The notes below the pieces were generated by a model, which saw only the letters and a program-made list of their open reading frames with translations, had not been told where the DNA came from and did no database searches. A DNA stretch of 64,000 nt from a bacterium (lineage in GTDB: Bacteria > Latescibacterota > Latescibacteria > Latescibacterales > Latescibacteraceae). Positions 32,821 through 42,373 of this stretch are shown here, in pieces. The position numbers were made by a program, and so were the translations under genes. The stretch covers positions 1 to 64,000 of the forward strand of contig JAJFUH010000107.1 of NCBI GenBank assembly GCA_021372535.1, read 5' to 3'. How positions within the stretch are numbered: the first letter of the stretch is position 1; the number at the start of each line of letters is the position of its first letter.

Positions 32821-34290
32821 TTACTTCAGTTCGAGGAACGTTACATCCTTGTCCAGGAAATACCGCGGCAGGCGCAGGTCGCCGATGTTGCAGCGCCGGA
32901 CCTCCCACCACACGTCCTTTTCATCGGGATATCCATACCCGTGCTGGTCAAACACGATGGGTCTGCCCTCGTACTCGCCGATGTAGAGCTGGCAGTGTCC
33001 CCCGCAGCTCTGGATAGTGACGAACGGTTCCCTTTCCATGACATTTTTGTAATACACATCCTTTCCCATGGAGGGATGGAGCACCGTGGTGACGTTACTA
33101 TTGAAAAAGGTGAACAGCGAGCCGTGATAGGGCAGATCGAATCCGAAACACGCGAAGATATCGCGGTAGATCGTCTCGTGCTGACGGCCGAACCAGGCGC
33201 CGCTCCAGTCATAGGGGGTGCCGAGGAGCTTGAATGCCGTGAGGACGATGTTACGGCGCGTGTAGGGGAGATATCCCGCGTGGACGTCGTCGTTCCGGGC
33301 AACCCAAGCCGTTTCGGTGGCGAACTGCCCGTTCATCCTCCGGACGGGCACTTTAATCTGACGGGGGTTCGCTTTCGATGCGAGAGGGAGCCGTGTCCCC
33401 AGCCCGAACCACCCCGAGGCGCAGGTGCAGCTCTCATCGGTATAGAACTGCACGCGGTCGTTGGTTGCCACGAGAAAATCCGGAGCGTTGACGAAATCTC
33501 CGATCTCTTTCGCTGTGCCGAACGCCACATCCTCGCACCTGACCCATCCGTACCCGACCTCGCACAGCACGAACATGTACTCCCCTGACCGTGAGAAATG
33601 GAGCACCTGTACGGGAATCCCGATTTTCATCACGCCGATGTTCCACAAATCCCAGCGGGTTTTTCTCGACTGCGTCAACCCGAGCTGCTGGGGGAAAAAC
33701 GAGGGAACATTACGCAGGCGCGCGGGACGGACAGCGATGCCGTCACGGACAGTCACTGTCTTACCCACTCGGTCGAGCGCCATCTCGTTTTCAAAGGCGT
33801 CGATTTCCTTCACGGAGTAGGTAATCGCGAGCGCGTTGCCGTAGTCCTGTTTATGGAGGTAGGCTATCTCGGCTTTTATCCTGTCCCTGACCGTATCGGC
33901 CGCAGCCGCGGCAGGCATGGTTTTGAGGTCGGGTACCCTCATTGCCCAGCCGGGCCACCACTGAACGAGAAACGGTTTCCGTTCCTCGGGGACATCCTTC
34001 AATGGATCGGGGGCGCTGATCCACCGCCTGTAGGCTTCGTTCATCCGGCTGATAGCGACCGGGGTGAGAATGATTTCGTCGGGATTTTTCATCCGCGCAA
34101 TCCAGAAGCCGGGATCGAGCAGTTCGGCAGGAATCCATGGCAGGGGTTCAGGCGCCCTGATATAGAGGACATCGTCCGGCTCGGGAAGGACATCGTGTGT
34201 CACGGGATCGATTTTTTCGGATAAAACTCCCGTGGAAAACAGGAAAAACAGAGCGGCAAAAAACAAGACAATCGAAACAGGATATTTCAT
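32821..34290 (-). CDS. SH3-containing NlpC/P60-like protein with altered catalytic site
   Basis: A 489-residue exported protein (signal FFAALFFLFSTGVLS). Residues 35-200 resemble the N-terminal NlpC/P60 stabilising domain, about 205-340 two SH3-like segments (VQVLHFSRSGEYMFVLCEVGYGWVRCEDV), and 350-489 the NlpC/P60 fold (RRNIVLTAFKLLGTPYDWSG). In normal enzymes an Arg-Asp-Cys-Ser segment follows; here the aligned segment is GRQHETIYRDIFACFG, so the nucleophile Cys is replaced by His and the Asp by Gln. The His motif CGGHCQLYIG is kept. The protein may be a non-catalytic wall-binding relative, or use the shifted Cys ten residues later. It ends a leftward run, 265 bases after the GNAT gene. Confidence 0.7.
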   Translation of the reverse strand: MKYPVSIVLFFAALFFLFSTGVLSEKIDPVTHDVLPEPDDVLYIRAPEPLPWIPAELLDPGFWIARMKNPDEIILTPVAISRMNEAYRRWISAPDPLKDVPEERKPFLVQWWPGWAMRVPDLKTMPAAAAADTVRDRIKAEIAYLHKQDYGNALAITYSVKEIDAFENEMALDRVGKTVTVRDGIAVRPARLRNVPSFFPQQLGLTQSRKTRWDLWNIGVMKIGIPVQVLHFSRSGEYMFVLCEVGYGWVRCEDVAFGTAKEIGDFVNAPDFLVATNDRVQFYTDESCTCASGWFGLGTRLPLASKANPRQIKVPVRRMNGQFATETAWVARNDDVHAGYLPYTRRNIVLTAFKLLGTPYDWSGAWFGRQHETIYRDIFACFGFDLPYHGSLFTFFNSNVTTVLHPSMGKDVYYKNVMEREPFVTIQSCGGHCQLYIGEYEGRPIVFDQHGYGYPDEKDVWWEVRRCNIGDLRLPRYFLDKDVTFLELK

Positions 34291-34451
34291 GATGCACCTC
34301 CCGGAGATGTAATGCTATTACATGAGATTTACACAGATTTCAATCGTTTATAAAATAGCTGAATACTCAATCACAATAATATTTTGTATCGTATTTCATT
34401 GTGCTTCTTTCCGGAAAAAGATGCCAAAACGAGTTCGGCATGACCGTCACC

Positions 34452-34466
34452 CTGAACTTGTTTCAG
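34452..34466. repeat. Short palindromic repeat related to 3844-3864
   Basis: CTGAA, CTTGT loop, TTCAG, with outer sequence GTCACC on the left and GAGTCAT on the right. Same core and loop as the hairpin at 3844, with the outer stem eroded. It lies in the gap between the NlpC-like and GNAT genes. Confidence 0.4.
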
Positions 34467-34555
34467 AGTCATATTCCGTATACCATATGCAATTACGGAA
34501 GCGCCATGTATATCCGGCCGCATATGAACCCGGTATAAGAACTGCACTCTATATG

Positions 34556-35173
34556 TTACCGAGGCTCACGGATCATTGCCCAGAAGGGCGGCACACCATC
34601 GGGTATGAACACCTTTTCTGATACGGTGAAGCCATGCTTTTCGTAAAAACGGACGGATCGCTCGGTCAGGGTTTCGAGATAGCATGGCTGGCCGGCCGCA
34701 TCGGCGCGTTCCAGCACAGGCTCGATCAGCCGTCCGCCGATTCCTCTGCCCTGACACGCCGGTTCCACCGCAAGCTCGATGAGGTACCAGTGGTCACCCG
34801 TCACCGACTCCGCATGTTTCCTGACCGCGTACTTCATGAATTCGTTGAACCGGCCGAACGCTTTCCTGCCCATACGCATGACTTTCAGGAACACGCCGGT
34901 TCTCACCATACCCCACAGTTTCATATCCGGGTGCTCGGGAACGAGCCAGACAGCCACACCATCGGTTTCCGTCGTCGTATACACCTCTCCGAAGGCAAGG
35001 CTGTACTGAAAGCCTATATCGAAAAAGTGTATGATCTTCCGCGCCCGTTCGTTTTCGTCGGGGTATATATACCGGCTGAGCGGGTCATCCCATAGTGCCC
35101 GGACGATTATGTCGAGCGCCTGTATTTTCTGCGCATGTTCGAGGCGGATCACCCGGCTGTCACCATCAGTCAT
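34556..35173 (-). CDS. GNAT-family N-acetyltransferase
   Basis: A 205-residue protein with the GNAT acetyl-CoA-binding signature LIELAVEPACQGRGIGGRLIEPVL (Q-x-x-G-x-G/A at QGRGIG) followed by the motif B segment CYLETLTERSVRFYEKHGF. N-terminal WDDPLSRYIYPDENERA and YTTTETDGVAVWLVPEHPD are typical of the branch that includes puromycin-acetyltransferase-like proteins. Substrate is unknown. It lies 69 bases downstream of the sialate O-acetylesterase gene in the same direction. Confidence 0.85.
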   Translation of the reverse strand: MTDGDSRVIRLEHAQKIQALDIIVRALWDDPLSRYIYPDENERARKIIHFFDIGFQYSLAFGEVYTTTETDGVAVWLVPEHPDMKLWGMVRTGVFLKVMRMGRKAFGRFNEFMKYAVRKHAESVTGDHWYLIELAVEPACQGRGIGGRLIEPVLERADAAGQPCYLETLTERSVRFYEKHGFTVSEKVFIPDGVPPFWAMIREPR

Positions 35174-35242
35174 GGCGCGGTCCTTCTTTGTTCCGTTTAC
35201 GGCGATGACCGATATCGGGCGTACAGCCGCATCACAGAGTCT

Positions 35243-36787
35243 TTACTTTTTCCCCACAGTGATTCCCGGCCAGTCATCCGTCCTGAAGGGTGCAATGGGA
35301 AGATTATCCCTGTTGTACAGGTTGACCTCGGGATTCCAGCCCCAGGCATACCTGACCGCGACCGGCTCGGGGACGGCATCACTCCGCACGACAACCTCTT
35401 CGCCCTCGATACGGGCTTCAGCCCAGACGAATACACGATCGGTGCCCGCAATGGAGAATCCCTTGGGCGGTGCGCCGTCTTTTGTGACGAGTCCTCCGGC
35501 AGTAAAGTCGAATCGGAGACGGATTTCGCCGTTCTCGCTGCTCATCGACCGGTAAACCGGGCCGGAGTAAGCGACATTGTTGTAGTCATAGGCTGCCTTG
35601 AGCGCAGACAGGGCGAGCCGTCTGCCCGCCTCCTGCTTGTTACGGTAATGGACATCCTCCTCGCCCAGATCGATGGTGACCGCCATACCGGTATTCGGGA
35701 GGCTCATGGCCATGGATTGCGCCTCACGGAGCTCCGCCGCAGTGCTGTCACCCGGCTTCTCCTCACGTTTATTCCAGTTGGCGAGCTGCACGACAAGGAA
35801 GGGAATATCGCCGCGCCCCCAGCGCTTTCTCCAGTCCTCGATCAGAAGTGTGAGCTGCCTGCGGTAGAGGAAGGCATTTCCGCAGTCCGATTCTCCCTGA
35901 TACCATGTCCAGCCTTTGATGGGATACCATGAAAGCGGCGCAATCATGCCGTTGTAGAGCCATGATGGCGTTCCTCCCATGTTTTTCCATTCCTCCGGCG
36001 GCTGCGGTATGGGATTGTACGACCATTTGAGGTGCATCTGGACGAAACAGTATTCAAACCATCCTCCGAGGCCGTCATAATAGTCCTCCATCGCCCGCGG
36101 TTTCTGGTCGAGCACCAGCCGGAACGGTTCAAGGATGGAGCTGACTTCCGGATCAGACTCCAAAGCATCGAGGCTCGTCCACTGCCTGATCGCCGTCCCG
36201 CCCCATGCGCTCTGGATGAGCCCTATCGGCACATCGAGCCGCTCCGTGAGCTCACGGCAGAAGAAGTACCCGACACCGGTTATGTCGCCGACCGTGTGGG
36301 GAGTGCATTCCTGCCAGTGTCCCTCGAGGTCCTCCTGCGGGCTGCCTCTGCCTGTCTTTTTGACCTCGAAAAGACGGAGCTTCGGGTGGGTTCCCGCGGT
36401 AATTTCTTTTTCCGCATCGGTGCAGTATTTCACCGGCCATTCCATGTTCGACTGACCGGAACATACCCACACATCACCGATAAGGATATTGTAGAGCACG
36501 ATAGTATTAGCGCCCGATATGGTCATTTCAAACGGGCCGCCCGCATTCATCGGTTCGAGCCCGACTCTCCAGCGCCCGTCGCTCCCGGTGACAGCGAAAG
36601 AGCTTTTCCCGTGGAAGCTCACCTTAACACGCTCGCCGGGTTCGGCCCATCCCCATATCGGTATGTTCGCGCCGCGCTGGAGCACCATGTGGTGGTCTAT
36701 GAGCGCCGGAAGCCGGACATCGCCCCAAACAGGCCCGGAATTACAGTAGAGAAGAACAATCATTATACATAATGATTTTCTATACAT
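35243..36787 (-). CDS. Sialate O-acetylesterase-like SGNH hydrolase
   Basis: A 514-residue exported protein (signal to about residue 22). LPALIDHHMVLQRGANIPIWG and the beta domain are typical of the family; VCSGQSNMEWPV holds the nucleophile Ser113 in the GQSN motif; WGGTAIRQW, GWTWYQGESDCGN and the C-terminal VTIDLGEEDVHYRNKQEAGRRLA with the catalytic Asp/His follow. Members remove acetyl groups from sialic acid or xylan and related glycans. Together with the acetylxylan-esterase-like gene it points to use of acetylated polysaccharide. It lies 78 bases after the MFS gene. Confidence 0.9.
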   Translation of the reverse strand: MYRKSLCIMIVLLYCNSGPVWGDVRLPALIDHHMVLQRGANIPIWGWAEPGERVKVSFHGKSSFAVTGSDGRWRVGLEPMNAGGPFEMTISGANTIVLYNILIGDVWVCSGQSNMEWPVKYCTDAEKEITAGTHPKLRLFEVKKTGRGSPQEDLEGHWQECTPHTVGDITGVGYFFCRELTERLDVPIGLIQSAWGGTAIRQWTSLDALESDPEVSSILEPFRLVLDQKPRAMEDYYDGLGGWFEYCFVQMHLKWSYNPIPQPPEEWKNMGGTPSWLYNGMIAPLSWYPIKGWTWYQGESDCGNAFLYRRQLTLLIEDWRKRWGRGDIPFLVVQLANWNKREEKPGDSTAAELREAQSMAMSLPNTGMAVTIDLGEEDVHYRNKQEAGRRLALSALKAAYDYNNVAYSGPVYRSMSSENGEIRLRFDFTAGGLVTKDGAPPKGFSIAGTDRVFVWAEARIEGEEVVVRSDAVPEPVAVRYAWGWNPEVNLYNRDNLPIAPFRTDDWPGITVGKK

Positions 36788-36865
36788 TGACAGCAGGTTT
36801 CCCTTCTTTTTTAGGTATACTCGGTTTTACATATCCGTTCCGTTCAATACTCGCTTGCCTCATTT

Positions 36866-38233
36866 TCATGATGCCTGGCTTTCCTTCATCTTCTTGTATT
36901 CGATCGGATTATCGACAAATATCAGGAAGTACAGCGCCGTGATGACCATGAGTACCATTGACAGCTTGAACGCCAATGTAAAGGACATGATGTTGCGCCC
37001 GATGAGAGCCCCCACGATCATGGGAACAACCACGGCGAACGGGAATACCGCAAAATTCACAAGCCCGATGTAGGACGATTTATCCTGTATGGTGCAACTC
37101 AGGAGCGTCATGTTCGAGTACCCGATGTTGTTGCATATCTGGGCGAATCCGGCAAAAACCCATACGGCATAAAACGCATAGATGTTATGGGCGATAAGGG
37201 CGAGCAGCACTCCGATAAACGCCACGACCTGGAAGACAATGAGCGTGTGCTTGGGCCCGAAACGGTCGGCAATCCAGCCGGCGCTGAAAATATTGGGAGC
37301 GACCTTGAGCTCCGAGCCGAAAAGCTTCATGAGCAGGCCCAGCGGATATAGAATCACGAAAATCGGCCCGAGGCTCGCCAGTATCCAGCCGAGGAAATTC
37401 ATGGTGACAAACAGACCTGTCTGTGCCTTGTCGATACCGAATTCGCCGGTTGTCATGTAAGTCGAATAGAAGGTAAGGGCTATGTAGTGTCCGACGGCTA
37501 TCCACATGCCGATAAAGAACCGGACGAGATTTTTATCTTCACGGATGATGGTGATGATATGCTTTATGTACACCCCGAAATTTTCCATGCGGGGAGCAAG
37601 TTCGCCCTCCGGCTCATCGACAAGCCAGACCGCTACCGCCATGGCGATTGAAAAACCGAACGCACAGGCGAAGAGAATTTCGAACGCCACAGGATATCCG
37701 TATTCGAGGATTCGCTTGACAACACCACCGCCGAGGAGACCGCCGATAGAAGCGAGCATGAAATAGATACCAAGCCAGCTTCCCAGTTTGTTCTGGGGGA
37801 TAATCTTGAAAAGAAAAGTGAAAACGAGCGGTGCCGATGCTCCCCATGTGATGGTCGTCCCGGCATAACATATAATAAAAAGGACAAGCATGAGTGTGAA
37901 GTTTCCACCGCCGGTGAACATGAGCACCATGCAGTAAACAAGCAGAAATAAACCGGAACAGATAAAAATAATCCCCATCGCCCACTTTTTAATACGCAGG
38001 CGCTCTGAAAAATACGCGGCGGGAACCTGGGTGAGGATGAATCCCAGCCAGAACAGAGCATTCACCACACCGTTATAAAACGACGAAGCCTGAAGAAATC
38101 CGAGCAGCGCCATCAAGGGACCATAATAGGCGGCAAAGGCTCCCCATACCGGTCCGCCGAATCCGTTGAGGAAATTGTAGATATTCGCCTTTGCGAAGTT
38201 GATCTCGGGACTGACCCGCTTGTGTTCGTTCAT
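36866..38233 (-). CDS. Major facilitator superfamily transporter
   Basis: A 455-residue protein with about 12 membrane helices. The loop after helix 2 carries YFSERLRIKKW, the degenerate MFS motif A, and loop 8-9 has GWIADRFGPKH, a second motif A. Charged central loop VDEPEGELAPRMENFGVYIKHI separates the halves. Uptake of a sugar or sugar acid released by the neighbouring esterases is inferred from context only. It is transcribed leftward 100 bases after the hydrolase gene. Confidence 0.85.
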   Translation of the reverse strand: MNEHKRVSPEINFAKANIYNFLNGFGGPVWGAFAAYYGPLMALLGFLQASSFYNGVVNALFWLGFILTQVPAAYFSERLRIKKWAMGIIFICSGLFLLVYCMVLMFTGGGNFTLMLVLFIICYAGTTITWGASAPLVFTFLFKIIPQNKLGSWLGIYFMLASIGGLLGGGVVKRILEYGYPVAFEILFACAFGFSIAMAVAVWLVDEPEGELAPRMENFGVYIKHIITIIREDKNLVRFFIGMWIAVGHYIALTFYSTYMTTGEFGIDKAQTGLFVTMNFLGWILASLGPIFVILYPLGLLMKLFGSELKVAPNIFSAGWIADRFGPKHTLIVFQVVAFIGVLLALIAHNIYAFYAVWVFAGFAQICNNIGYSNMTLLSCTIQDKSSYIGLVNFAVFPFAVVVPMIVGALIGRNIMSFTLAFKLSMVLMVITALYFLIFVDNPIEYKKMKESQAS

Positions 38234-38333
38234 CGTTCCCCTCTTCGTTGATGGTGGTTATTGAACCGGTACTCTATACAGGCAACAGTAAAGAACAGGA
38301 AACTATGTTCATCAAGCAGAATGTACAAAAACA

Positions 38334-40442
38334 TTACAATAAATCAACAACATTATCTGGATTAACAGACGAACGGAACAAAAGATTGCGGTCGCAGCCG
38401 ATTCCTCCGGCCTGTGCCCGGTACCATGCACTGTCGAATGTCGGTCCCGGATTGAACAGGATGAGCGGCTTGTTCACGAGCAGAAGCGTCGCAGTCCGAA
38501 AATCCCCGACACGCTTGATTGCGCCGTACGGCATGAGCCTGGCCAGCTCGCCGTCATATGCCGGATCGCTCCCGTTCATGTCGGCCAGAATCTTGTCGGT
38601 ACCGCCGTGCGTCGCGCATGCGAACATGGCCGGTATACCGCACGATCCGAATCCGAGCACAGTCAGCCGGTCTTTTTTCCAAGTGTCCTTGCAGTACTGC
38701 ATGGCAGTGATGATGTCCTGAATGCCGTTGAGGCCGTTGTCACGGTTGTAGGCGGAAGGCCACATGAACGTATCCCATGTCTTCAGCGGAATCGCAAGCT
38801 GTCCCGATGCATACCCCCTGACACGGGCGATGCGATATCCTTTCGACAGGATATTCGCGATCCACGGCTGTATCGTGCCGGTGTCGAGCGAGATGAAATC
38901 TCCCCATGAATCGGGGCAGATAACGAGGATGGTTCCCGATGCGGTCGTTTTCGCGGATATGATTTCACACTCGAAGCAGTCGCCTTTTCCTTTTCTGCCG
39001 AGGAAGTGTGTCTGGCTGGTATATGCTCCGATAGTTTTTACATCACCCTTTTGTGCGGTGAGGTCATCGGGATCGGGAACAACGGCTGCAAGGACATCGC
39101 CGAGTTTTCGGTGAAATGTGATGCGAAATTCATTGTACTGGTCGGCGGAGTGCGGGAGAAGCGCGGAGAACGTCTGTTCCGAAGATGTTTTCCAGTTTTT
39201 GATGACATCCCATCCCGACACGGCGTTTTCTGGCAGAACTCTGTCAGGGAACACCCGCAGGTCGCCAAGCGCCTTCAGCTCGGGCGAGACCGGAGCCGGA
39301 TTCTTTATGGCGGGGAACTGGCTCTTGAGGTGCATACAGAACCAGTCATATACGGCAGCCCGCGTCTCGGCGTTGTAATTATGGCCCGCGCTGATGTGAA
39401 CGTTTTTGATCTTGTCATTGGCCCCGTAAAACGCGTAGTACTTCTGTATCATCGGGTATTCACGGGTCGGGGTGCTGTTTGTCCAGGGGTCCTCGGTCGC
39501 CGACATGAGGAGCAGCGGACGTGGCGCAAAAGCCGCTGCCATCTCCACGGTCGAAGTATCGAGCCACAGGCCCGGTATATTCTCGCACAGGCATCCCGGA
39601 TGTTTTTTCGCTCCGATGATGTTCACCGGCGCCGCGACCTTGACACGGTCATCGGCAATCATGAGAAACAGAGTCTGCGTCGCTCCGCCCGATGCGCCGG
39701 TCACTCCGATTCTCGAAGGATCGACATCGGGGAGACTGCAAAGGAAATCCACTGCGCGGATGCCGTTCCAGAGCTGAACTCCGCCGAGGTTGAATCCGTA
39801 CAGGTCCGCCCCGGAGAAACTGAAATCGGGCCGCATTTCGCGGGATTCATACGGCAGGGGCTCGTCAGCCTTGAGCTGTGCGCGGCTCTTGAACGGGTCA
39901 TGGGGAAGCTGGAACGAATCGTTGTATCCTACCATGTCGATGCTGAACACCACGAATCCCATACGGGCGAAGTCGATACACCGACCCGGTATGGAGCCGG
40001 CTTCCGAGTTCTGGAGCCGCCCATACTGCCAGTGCCCGTGGGGGCAGACAACTGCCGGATAGGGCGGTTTCCCTTTTGCGGGACGGTACAGGTTCCCCGT
40101 GGCAAAAAACCCCGGCAGACTCTCGAAATACACCTTAGCAACCGTGAAGCCGTCGCCCTTCTTCTCATCGAAGATGCGCGCATTCAGCGGTGTCCGCTCG
40201 GGTTCCGGCCAGAGGCCCGCCCGCAGGAGAAGCAGGTCGCGGATTTCCGCTCTCCGCTTTTCCCACTCGGCGCGGTTCTTCACATCCGCCATCCGTATCT
40301 CGAAATGGTCTGCATCCCGGAGCGTTTTGTCACGGGTATCGGTATTTGGTGCCTGTGAATATACCGGTATAACGTTAAAAGTGACTTGAAGCACGAGAAA
40401 TACAATAATCATCGTTTTTAAAGCATGAGCACGGCGATTCAT
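38334..40442 (-). CDS. Exported alpha/beta hydrolase, acetylxylan-esterase-like
   Basis: A 702-residue protein with a signal peptide (MIIVFLVLQVTFNVIPVYS). An alpha/beta-hydrolase of the AXE1/dienelactone-hydrolase type occupies about residues 100-380: YPAVVCPHGHW, RIGVTGASGGATQTLF with the nucleophile Ser, LLLMSATEDPWTN with the Asp region and VHISAGHNYN with the His. Residues 400-702 form a second alpha/beta-like half with VLGFGSCGIPAMFACATHG, where the nucleophile position is a Cys-containing GSCG. The tandem arrangement occurs in polysaccharide-associated esterases of this group. Strong GAGGTAG ribosome binding site; only 16 bases after the RraA gene. Confidence 0.8.
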   Translation of the reverse strand: MNRRAHALKTMIIVFLVLQVTFNVIPVYSQAPNTDTRDKTLRDADHFEIRMADVKNRAEWEKRRAEIRDLLLLRAGLWPEPERTPLNARIFDEKKGDGFTVAKVYFESLPGFFATGNLYRPAKGKPPYPAVVCPHGHWQYGRLQNSEAGSIPGRCIDFARMGFVVFSIDMVGYNDSFQLPHDPFKSRAQLKADEPLPYESREMRPDFSFSGADLYGFNLGGVQLWNGIRAVDFLCSLPDVDPSRIGVTGASGGATQTLFLMIADDRVKVAAPVNIIGAKKHPGCLCENIPGLWLDTSTVEMAAAFAPRPLLLMSATEDPWTNSTPTREYPMIQKYYAFYGANDKIKNVHISAGHNYNAETRAAVYDWFCMHLKSQFPAIKNPAPVSPELKALGDLRVFPDRVLPENAVSGWDVIKNWKTSSEQTFSALLPHSADQYNEFRITFHRKLGDVLAAVVPDPDDLTAQKGDVKTIGAYTSQTHFLGRKGKGDCFECEIISAKTTASGTILVICPDSWGDFISLDTGTIQPWIANILSKGYRIARVRGYASGQLAIPLKTWDTFMWPSAYNRDNGLNGIQDIITAMQYCKDTWKKDRLTVLGFGSCGIPAMFACATHGGTDKILADMNGSDPAYDGELARLMPYGAIKRVGDFRTATLLLVNKPLILFNPGPTFDSAWYRAQAGGIGCDRNLLFRSSVNPDNVVDLL

Positions 40443-40458
40443 CTCACTACCTCCCGTA

Positions 40459-41181
40459 TCACAGATTCCCGTATTTCCGGTACATATCGTCCACCGACAT
40501 TCCGCTCTCTATCTCCTTGCGCTGTGCTATTTCCTTGTCGAGTATCTCCTCGCAGCGGAGCATGACCTCGTCCGTCACTTCCTTCGGTATCACCTGTACA
40601 CCGTCCGTATCGCCGAAAAGGAAATCACCCGGATATACCTTCACCGAATGCTTGAGATGGCCGGGCATGTAAATGATTTCGTTTATTTCGTTGACAATCC
40701 AGCCCGTACGGGCGTTTGCGGTAGTTCCCATGGTGAATATTGGAAAGTCGTTCATCTGGAGGATGATGCGGGTATCGCGGGCGTTTCCCGCCAGAACAAT
40801 CCCGGTCGCGCCCTTGTTCTGTGCGAGGTGACAGCTCATCTCTCCCCACTGGGCGCAGAGGGAATTGGGGCCGGTGTCGATGCAGATGACACAGCCGGGA
40901 GTGACCGCCTCCATGACCAGCCGCTGCCTCGGCCCGCCGCCCCAGCCACGGTTTCCACGCTCGCGGATAACCTCTTCGTCCTCGGCATGGGAATGCATCT
41001 TCACCGTGAGCGCATGACCGGCAAGCACCATGTCGGTGCGAAGCGGATGAATCGCGGGCGAAAGCATGGTCTCGCGGATTCCGAGCGCCCAGAGCGCATC
41101 GAATACGAGTCCGCCATAAAACCGCTTGTAGCGTCTCACTCGCTCCAAGGGGTCAATATCGAGGTGTCGGTACTGTGTCAT
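40459..41181 (-). CDS. RraA-family aldolase/decarboxylase-like protein
   Basis: A 240-residue protein of the RraA/HMG-CHA aldolase family: VFDALWALG at the N-terminus, PGCVICIDTGPNSLCAQWGEM, the conserved GIVLAGNARDTRII (Arg-Asp of the active site) and PGDFLFGDTDGVQVIP. Family members are metal-dependent class II pyruvate aldolases or oxaloacetate decarboxylases, while RraA itself regulates RNase E. In this setting a role in sugar acid breakdown is more likely. It is closely coupled to the hydrolase gene. Confidence 0.85.
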   Translation of the reverse strand: MTQYRHLDIDPLERVRRYKRFYGGLVFDALWALGIRETMLSPAIHPLRTDMVLAGHALTVKMHSHAEDEEVIRERGNRGWGGGPRQRLVMEAVTPGCVICIDTGPNSLCAQWGEMSCHLAQNKGATGIVLAGNARDTRIILQMNDFPIFTMGTTANARTGWIVNEINEIIYMPGHLKHSVKVYPGDFLFGDTDGVQVIPKEVTDEVMLRCEEILDKEIAQRKEIESGMSVDDMYRKYGNL

Positions 41182-41291
41182 GATTATTCCCTCCGGAAGG
41201 CATATATGAAATTGAGTTTCGATGCCGTATTCACATCATGGCGGTACATTTACATGACATCGATAGAAAAATCCTCATATATACGACAGGC

Positions 41292-42113
41292 TTATTGCGG
41301 TTCATGCCAGCGCGCCAGAAACAGGAACAACGCAAGCCGGTCCGATGTATTGATGGTTGCATGAGGAGTCTGCCCGTCCGGCGGGGTCATGAACGCCGTT
41401 CCCGCCGGCTGATGAAAGAGCCGTATACCGAGCTGCAGGTACGCGTCGCCGGAAACCAGGAACCAGATTTCCTCAGTACCCTCAACGTGCGGATGCGGTT
41501 CGGCAATATTCATACCGTCCACTCCGACCAGCGCGAAACCCTCTTCCTGATAGAGCCCGTCGCTCCGGCCGATACTGCCGTAACCGACATGGTTCCAGTG
41601 CGCGCCGGGAGAAGCGTTTCCTTCAAGCAGGTTGCGGACGAGGATGTCGGTGCGGGCCTTGAAATTCTTCGGAACCGGTTCGGCTGCAATCACCATGAGG
41701 AGCGGCTCCTCGGTCTCGTTGGTGATGACGTGTTCAAGCGATGGTGGAATGAGAATCGCATCACCCTGTCTCAGGGGTAACTTTTTCCCTCCCCCTTCGA
41801 TCCGTCCTTTTCCGGACATGATGTAAATCATCTCGTTTTCACCGTCATGCTTGACCGGCTTCGTTGAAACCATGCCGTTCAGCTCCCCGCGCGACAACCG
41901 TGAGAGATATTTCAGCACAGCACCCTGGGCGGGAGGATTCAGGGGGTCTCCCGGAGTGAGAATTGCGCGTTCCACGATGTTTCCGTGCGATGAGGTGGTA
42001 GGTGATGTCTCCCAGCTTTTTATCCAGCGGGACAGGTCACGTTCGGGTGGGGCGGCAAGCGAAGTAAAAGCGGCGAACAGGAACAGGACACATGCTAACG
42101 ATAAGGACTTCAT
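41292..42113 (-). CDS. Exported bicupin protein
   Basis: A 273-residue protein with signal peptide (LACVLFLFAAFTSLA) and two cupin domains. The first has KHDGENEMIYIMSGKGRIE and GDAILIPPSLEHVI; the second has EPHPHVEGTEEIWFLVSGDAYL and FMTPPDGQTPHATI, with a complete HxH...E...H metal set. Exported cupins beside Gfo/Idh/MocA and RraA genes are common in carbohydrate loci. Function is unknown, perhaps an isomerase or sensor. It is the first gene of the leftward run and divergent from the oxidoreductase gene at 42374. Confidence 0.85.
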   Translation of the reverse strand: MKSLSLACVLFLFAAFTSLAAPPERDLSRWIKSWETSPTTSSHGNIVERAILTPGDPLNPPAQGAVLKYLSRLSRGELNGMVSTKPVKHDGENEMIYIMSGKGRIEGGGKKLPLRQGDAILIPPSLEHVITNETEEPLLMVIAAEPVPKNFKARTDILVRNLLEGNASPGAHWNHVGYGSIGRSDGLYQEEGFALVGVDGMNIAEPHPHVEGTEEIWFLVSGDAYLQLGIRLFHQPAGTAFMTPPDGQTPHATINTSDRLALFLFLARWHEPQ

Positions 42114-42237
42114 AAGAACCTCCCCGATTGTTGATCAAACATGTGGCAAAAAGAGATGAACTCGTGTACAAGAGGAAATGCATTGTTGTCTATAATAGCC
42201 AAAAAATGAGTTACATGGCAAGTTGTATTCCATATTC

Positions 42238-42291
42238 TTGACAAAGTGGTTACAGGCGTATATTTTCAGAATTACCCATGAAAGGGTAATT
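42238..42291 (+). promoter_or_regulatory. Promoter with overlapping operator-like dyad for the oxidoreductase gene
   Basis: TTGACA (42238-42243), a 17-base spacer and TATTTT (42261-42266), then a perfect inverted repeat AATTACCC-ATGAAA-GGGTAATT at 42270-42291, which covers the expected transcription start. The dyad lies between the divergent cupin and oxidoreductase genes and is a likely repressor site. No regulator gene is visible nearby. Confidence 0.6.
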
Positions 42292-42373
42292 GTTAGAGTA
42301 CGTATATAGTAGATGTATTCTTAATATTTTGATATTTCATAATTTATTACGGGTCAATGAAAGGAGTATCACC

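Noticed and set aside
32794-33588. 264-codon forward frame
   Set aside because: Antisense to the NlpC/P60-like gene; no ribosome binding site or motif.
39006-40358. 450-codon open frame on the forward strand
   Set aside because: It is antisense to the 702-residue hydrolase, which shows signal peptide and catalytic motifs. No domain pattern in the forward frame.
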